Shown piece by piece: positions 62,361-64,000 of a DNA stretch of 64,000 nt. The first letter of the stretch is position 1. The number at the start of each line of letters is the position of its first letter. Origin of the DNA: Owenia fusiformis (lineage: Eukaryota > Annelida > Polychaeta > Sabellida > Oweniidae). The notes under the pieces are model-generated. The model was given only the letters and a program-made list of their open reading frames with translations. It was not told the DNA's origin and made no database searches. The stretch covers positions 38,879,375 to 38,943,374 of the forward strand of contig CAIIXF020000005.1 in the NCBI GenBank assembly GCA_903813345.2, given 5' to 3'. The position numbers were made by a program, and so were the translations under genes.

Positions 62361-62477
62361 ATTTAATAATGATTGTCTTGCAAAAGGGTAGTCATGTGAT
62401 TGCGGTGCAACTTCATCATCACTCATTTCCCTTTCATTTAGAGGTGGATTACCTTTTGAGGGATCTTTAACGAAATC
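62361..62477 (-). CDS. Candidate internal coding exon of an unknown gene
   Basis: A 39-codon stretch is open on the minus strand between an AAG acceptor (AATTCAAG|GATTTC) and a strong donor (AAT|GTAAGTACT), phase 0 at both ends. It reads DFVKDPSKGNPPLNEREMSD followed by DEVAPQSHDYPFARQSLLN, hydrophilic and acidic. An in-frame ATG at 62489 would also allow a first exon. I do not recognise the protein, and partner exons would lie to the right of the window or to the left of this point. Confidence 0.35.
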
Positions 62478-63257
62478 CTTGAATTGCATAAATAAATGAT
62501 ATGCTAATTACAACATCAATCTTTGATACAAGAATTATTGTTTCCTCTTTATTAAGATAAAATACAGAATCATTGTTCCTTTGTACCTTTTATTATGCGA
62601 TAACGTTTTCATTAATCCATATATTTTAAATGTTTTTGTCTGCCAATGTTTCTGAAATTAGATAAATGAACATTGAACAATAGATTTTGAATTATAAAGG
62701 TAAACAGACATCATGATAAACCATGACATCTCAAATCTTCTCAGCCTGTGATTATGTTTCAAGTAAAACAGAAAGATGCTATAAGTATCAGAATGTTAAA
62801 CAGACACAATTTGAAAATAAACAGATTTCAGGATGATATTCAAATCAACAATTTAACACAGTTATTGGTCAAGCTTGTTTGAAAACGCAGTAATTTATTT
62901 CGAATAATGCAAGAATCTGTCCCTAGTGTCACTATAAATAAGGTATAAATCCAACGTATGAACATGTGTTAAATTCTAATGAAACAATTAAGGTAATAGT
63001 GTTAACTGACCGATTCCATACTCATTTTGAAATTAAATCAACCAAAGAATATGTTTTCAGGCAATTCCAAGAGTGTACCATTTCTTTGCCAAAATTGTGT
63101 ACTTTTCTTTTAATTATCAATTTTCTGAGGTTAAAGAATATTTTCTAAAAATATCAAGATTTATGTATGCCTTATAGTTTGGAGGCACTCTAATATTATA
63201 TTGAATGGATGCAATCAATTATGACCTGCTTTTTGTACCACTGTTTGTGTTTTTCAT

Positions 63258-63399
63258 TAATGCCTGGGTCACATCTGCTCCGATCCATCGCCGGCGCCTG
63301 GCCGATTGAGTGTTTTGTTCAATTTTGTATTCAATTTCTAATATACTCAATCGGCCGGGCGCCGTAGTGAAAATCGGAGCAAATGTGACCAAGGCATTA
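63258..63399. mobile_element. Foldback MITE, 142 bp
   Basis: TAATGCCTGGGTCACAT and GCTCCGAT at the left pair with the inverse at the right, with a GC-rich inner part (CGGCGCCTGGCCGAT). Confidence 0.82.
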
Positions 63400-63439
63400 C
63401 TTGATGTATTGAGGTGGCCTGTATATTTAAATGGTTCAT

Positions 63440-63546
63440 TGCTTCCGCAGGTCTAAGCCACTCTTATTTATGCCTCAATATAAAACAGAATTACCATGGG
63501 CACAGTTAAGTGATGAAATTAGTGTGGCTTAGGCCTGCGGAAGCAC
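63440..63546. repeat. Short inverted repeat
   Basis: GCTTCCGCAGGTCTAAGCCA (63442 onward) pairs with TGGCTTAGGCCTGCGGAAGC (63525 onward), with one mismatch. Confidence 0.75.
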
Positions 63547-64000
63547 CGTAAAACAGAAGTTGAACAAAAGATATAGCTTATGATTAGGGTAGCCATTTTT
63601 GATGTTGACTATACTAGAGCTGCAAATGTACAAAGTGGATTAAGAATATAACTATACAATTGAATAATAACTTAAAGGAATTGATAACCTGCCTAGAATG
63701 TCAAGATAAGGCTGTCCCAAGGTTCAGAAGGAGAATTATCCCCAGCTCATTTGAGATTTTGAATAATTGACTTAACATCGGGATATCATCAAGTTAATAC
63801 ACGATGATATCAACATGCTATAATATCAATGGAACCAGATAAAATAATAAAAACAAAAAAATAAAGTCTGACCTCCTTTTGAAAATCAAAGGTTAAGGTC
63901 AAAATTGTCCTTAAACAACATTCTTTATCATATTTTCTCATTTTAAATTTTGTAAACGATGAGTTTGCACACAAGAATCTTTAATTTTCAGATCTGACTT

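Larger units (their letters stand above)
58176..64000. other. Right-hand repeat-rich region
   Basis: Apart from the MITEs, family Q copy and weak exon candidates listed, no gene is supported. An isolated CACCCTGTA mariner-type end lies near 58791, and 60110-60290 resembles the GGGCC-rich interior of the 14808-15057 element. Confidence 0.45.

Overview
This is a 64 kb stretch of animal nuclear DNA, AT-rich, with short coding exons bounded by GT/AG junctions and introns and spacers full of DNA transposons and 5'-truncated LINEs. The recognisable genes are metazoan (UBA3, ARL6IP5, TEX264, two SPEC3/Stum genes, an NHL propeller). The repeat style (foldback MITEs, poly-G elements carrying a CCCGTAGCCAGGATTT end, ACATGTACATG-rich filler) and the SPEC3 pair suggest a marine invertebrate such as a hemichordate, echinoderm, cephalochordate or lophotrochozoan. 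The sequence alone does not let me choose between them.

Layout. 198-9275 (-): ten coding exons of UBA3, whose 3' part lies beyond the left edge. Its 4.8 kb first intron is filled by foldback elements, one carrying a second transposon inside it. 9276-9508: a 233 bp divergent promoter. 9509-11309 (+): ARL6IP5 (PRA1 family), three exons. 15220-17473 (+): TEX264, three exons, with a C-terminal LIR motif. 20941-21790 and 26607-28268 (-): two SPEC3/Stum-type membrane protein genes in tandem. 29.5-33.5 kb: dense nested repeats, including a dispersed repeat split twice by related CACTCT...AGAGTG elements. 33531-34439 (+): an intronless NHL-repeat propeller ORF. 38.6-39.5 kb: a GAACG-rich inverted-repeat element. 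39605-56471 (-): one giant gene, which I join from five exons. 56.5-64 kb: mostly repeats, with one candidate coding exon of an unknown gene.

The most unusual object is the giant minus-strand gene. It is predicted to encode about 3,001 residues: signal peptide, a short Ser/Lys-Thr/Pro module ending in an NKELE motif, then a hugely expanded second module. The second module has about 29 repeats of 41 residues rich in Ser, Lys and Glu, about 56 decapeptides of the type GDAQGSSTLT, and a Thr/Ala/Pro mucin-like block, and it ends in the same NKELE motif. A single transmembrane helix and a short cytoplasmic tail follow. I recognise no named family. The architecture suggests a secreted or surface-anchored polyampholyte mucin for adhesion, mucus, cuticle or mineral, but that role is inference.

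The gene's third intron (6.3 kb) carries a LINE fragment whose reading frame is interrupted by a 5.2 kb THAP-bearing DNA element, itself hit by an 839 bp element. The second copy of that 839 bp element lies in the UBA3 intron, and both copies keep perfect 9 bp target duplications. Exon positions were read from splice signals and reading-phase agreement by eye. No transcript or database evidence was available.
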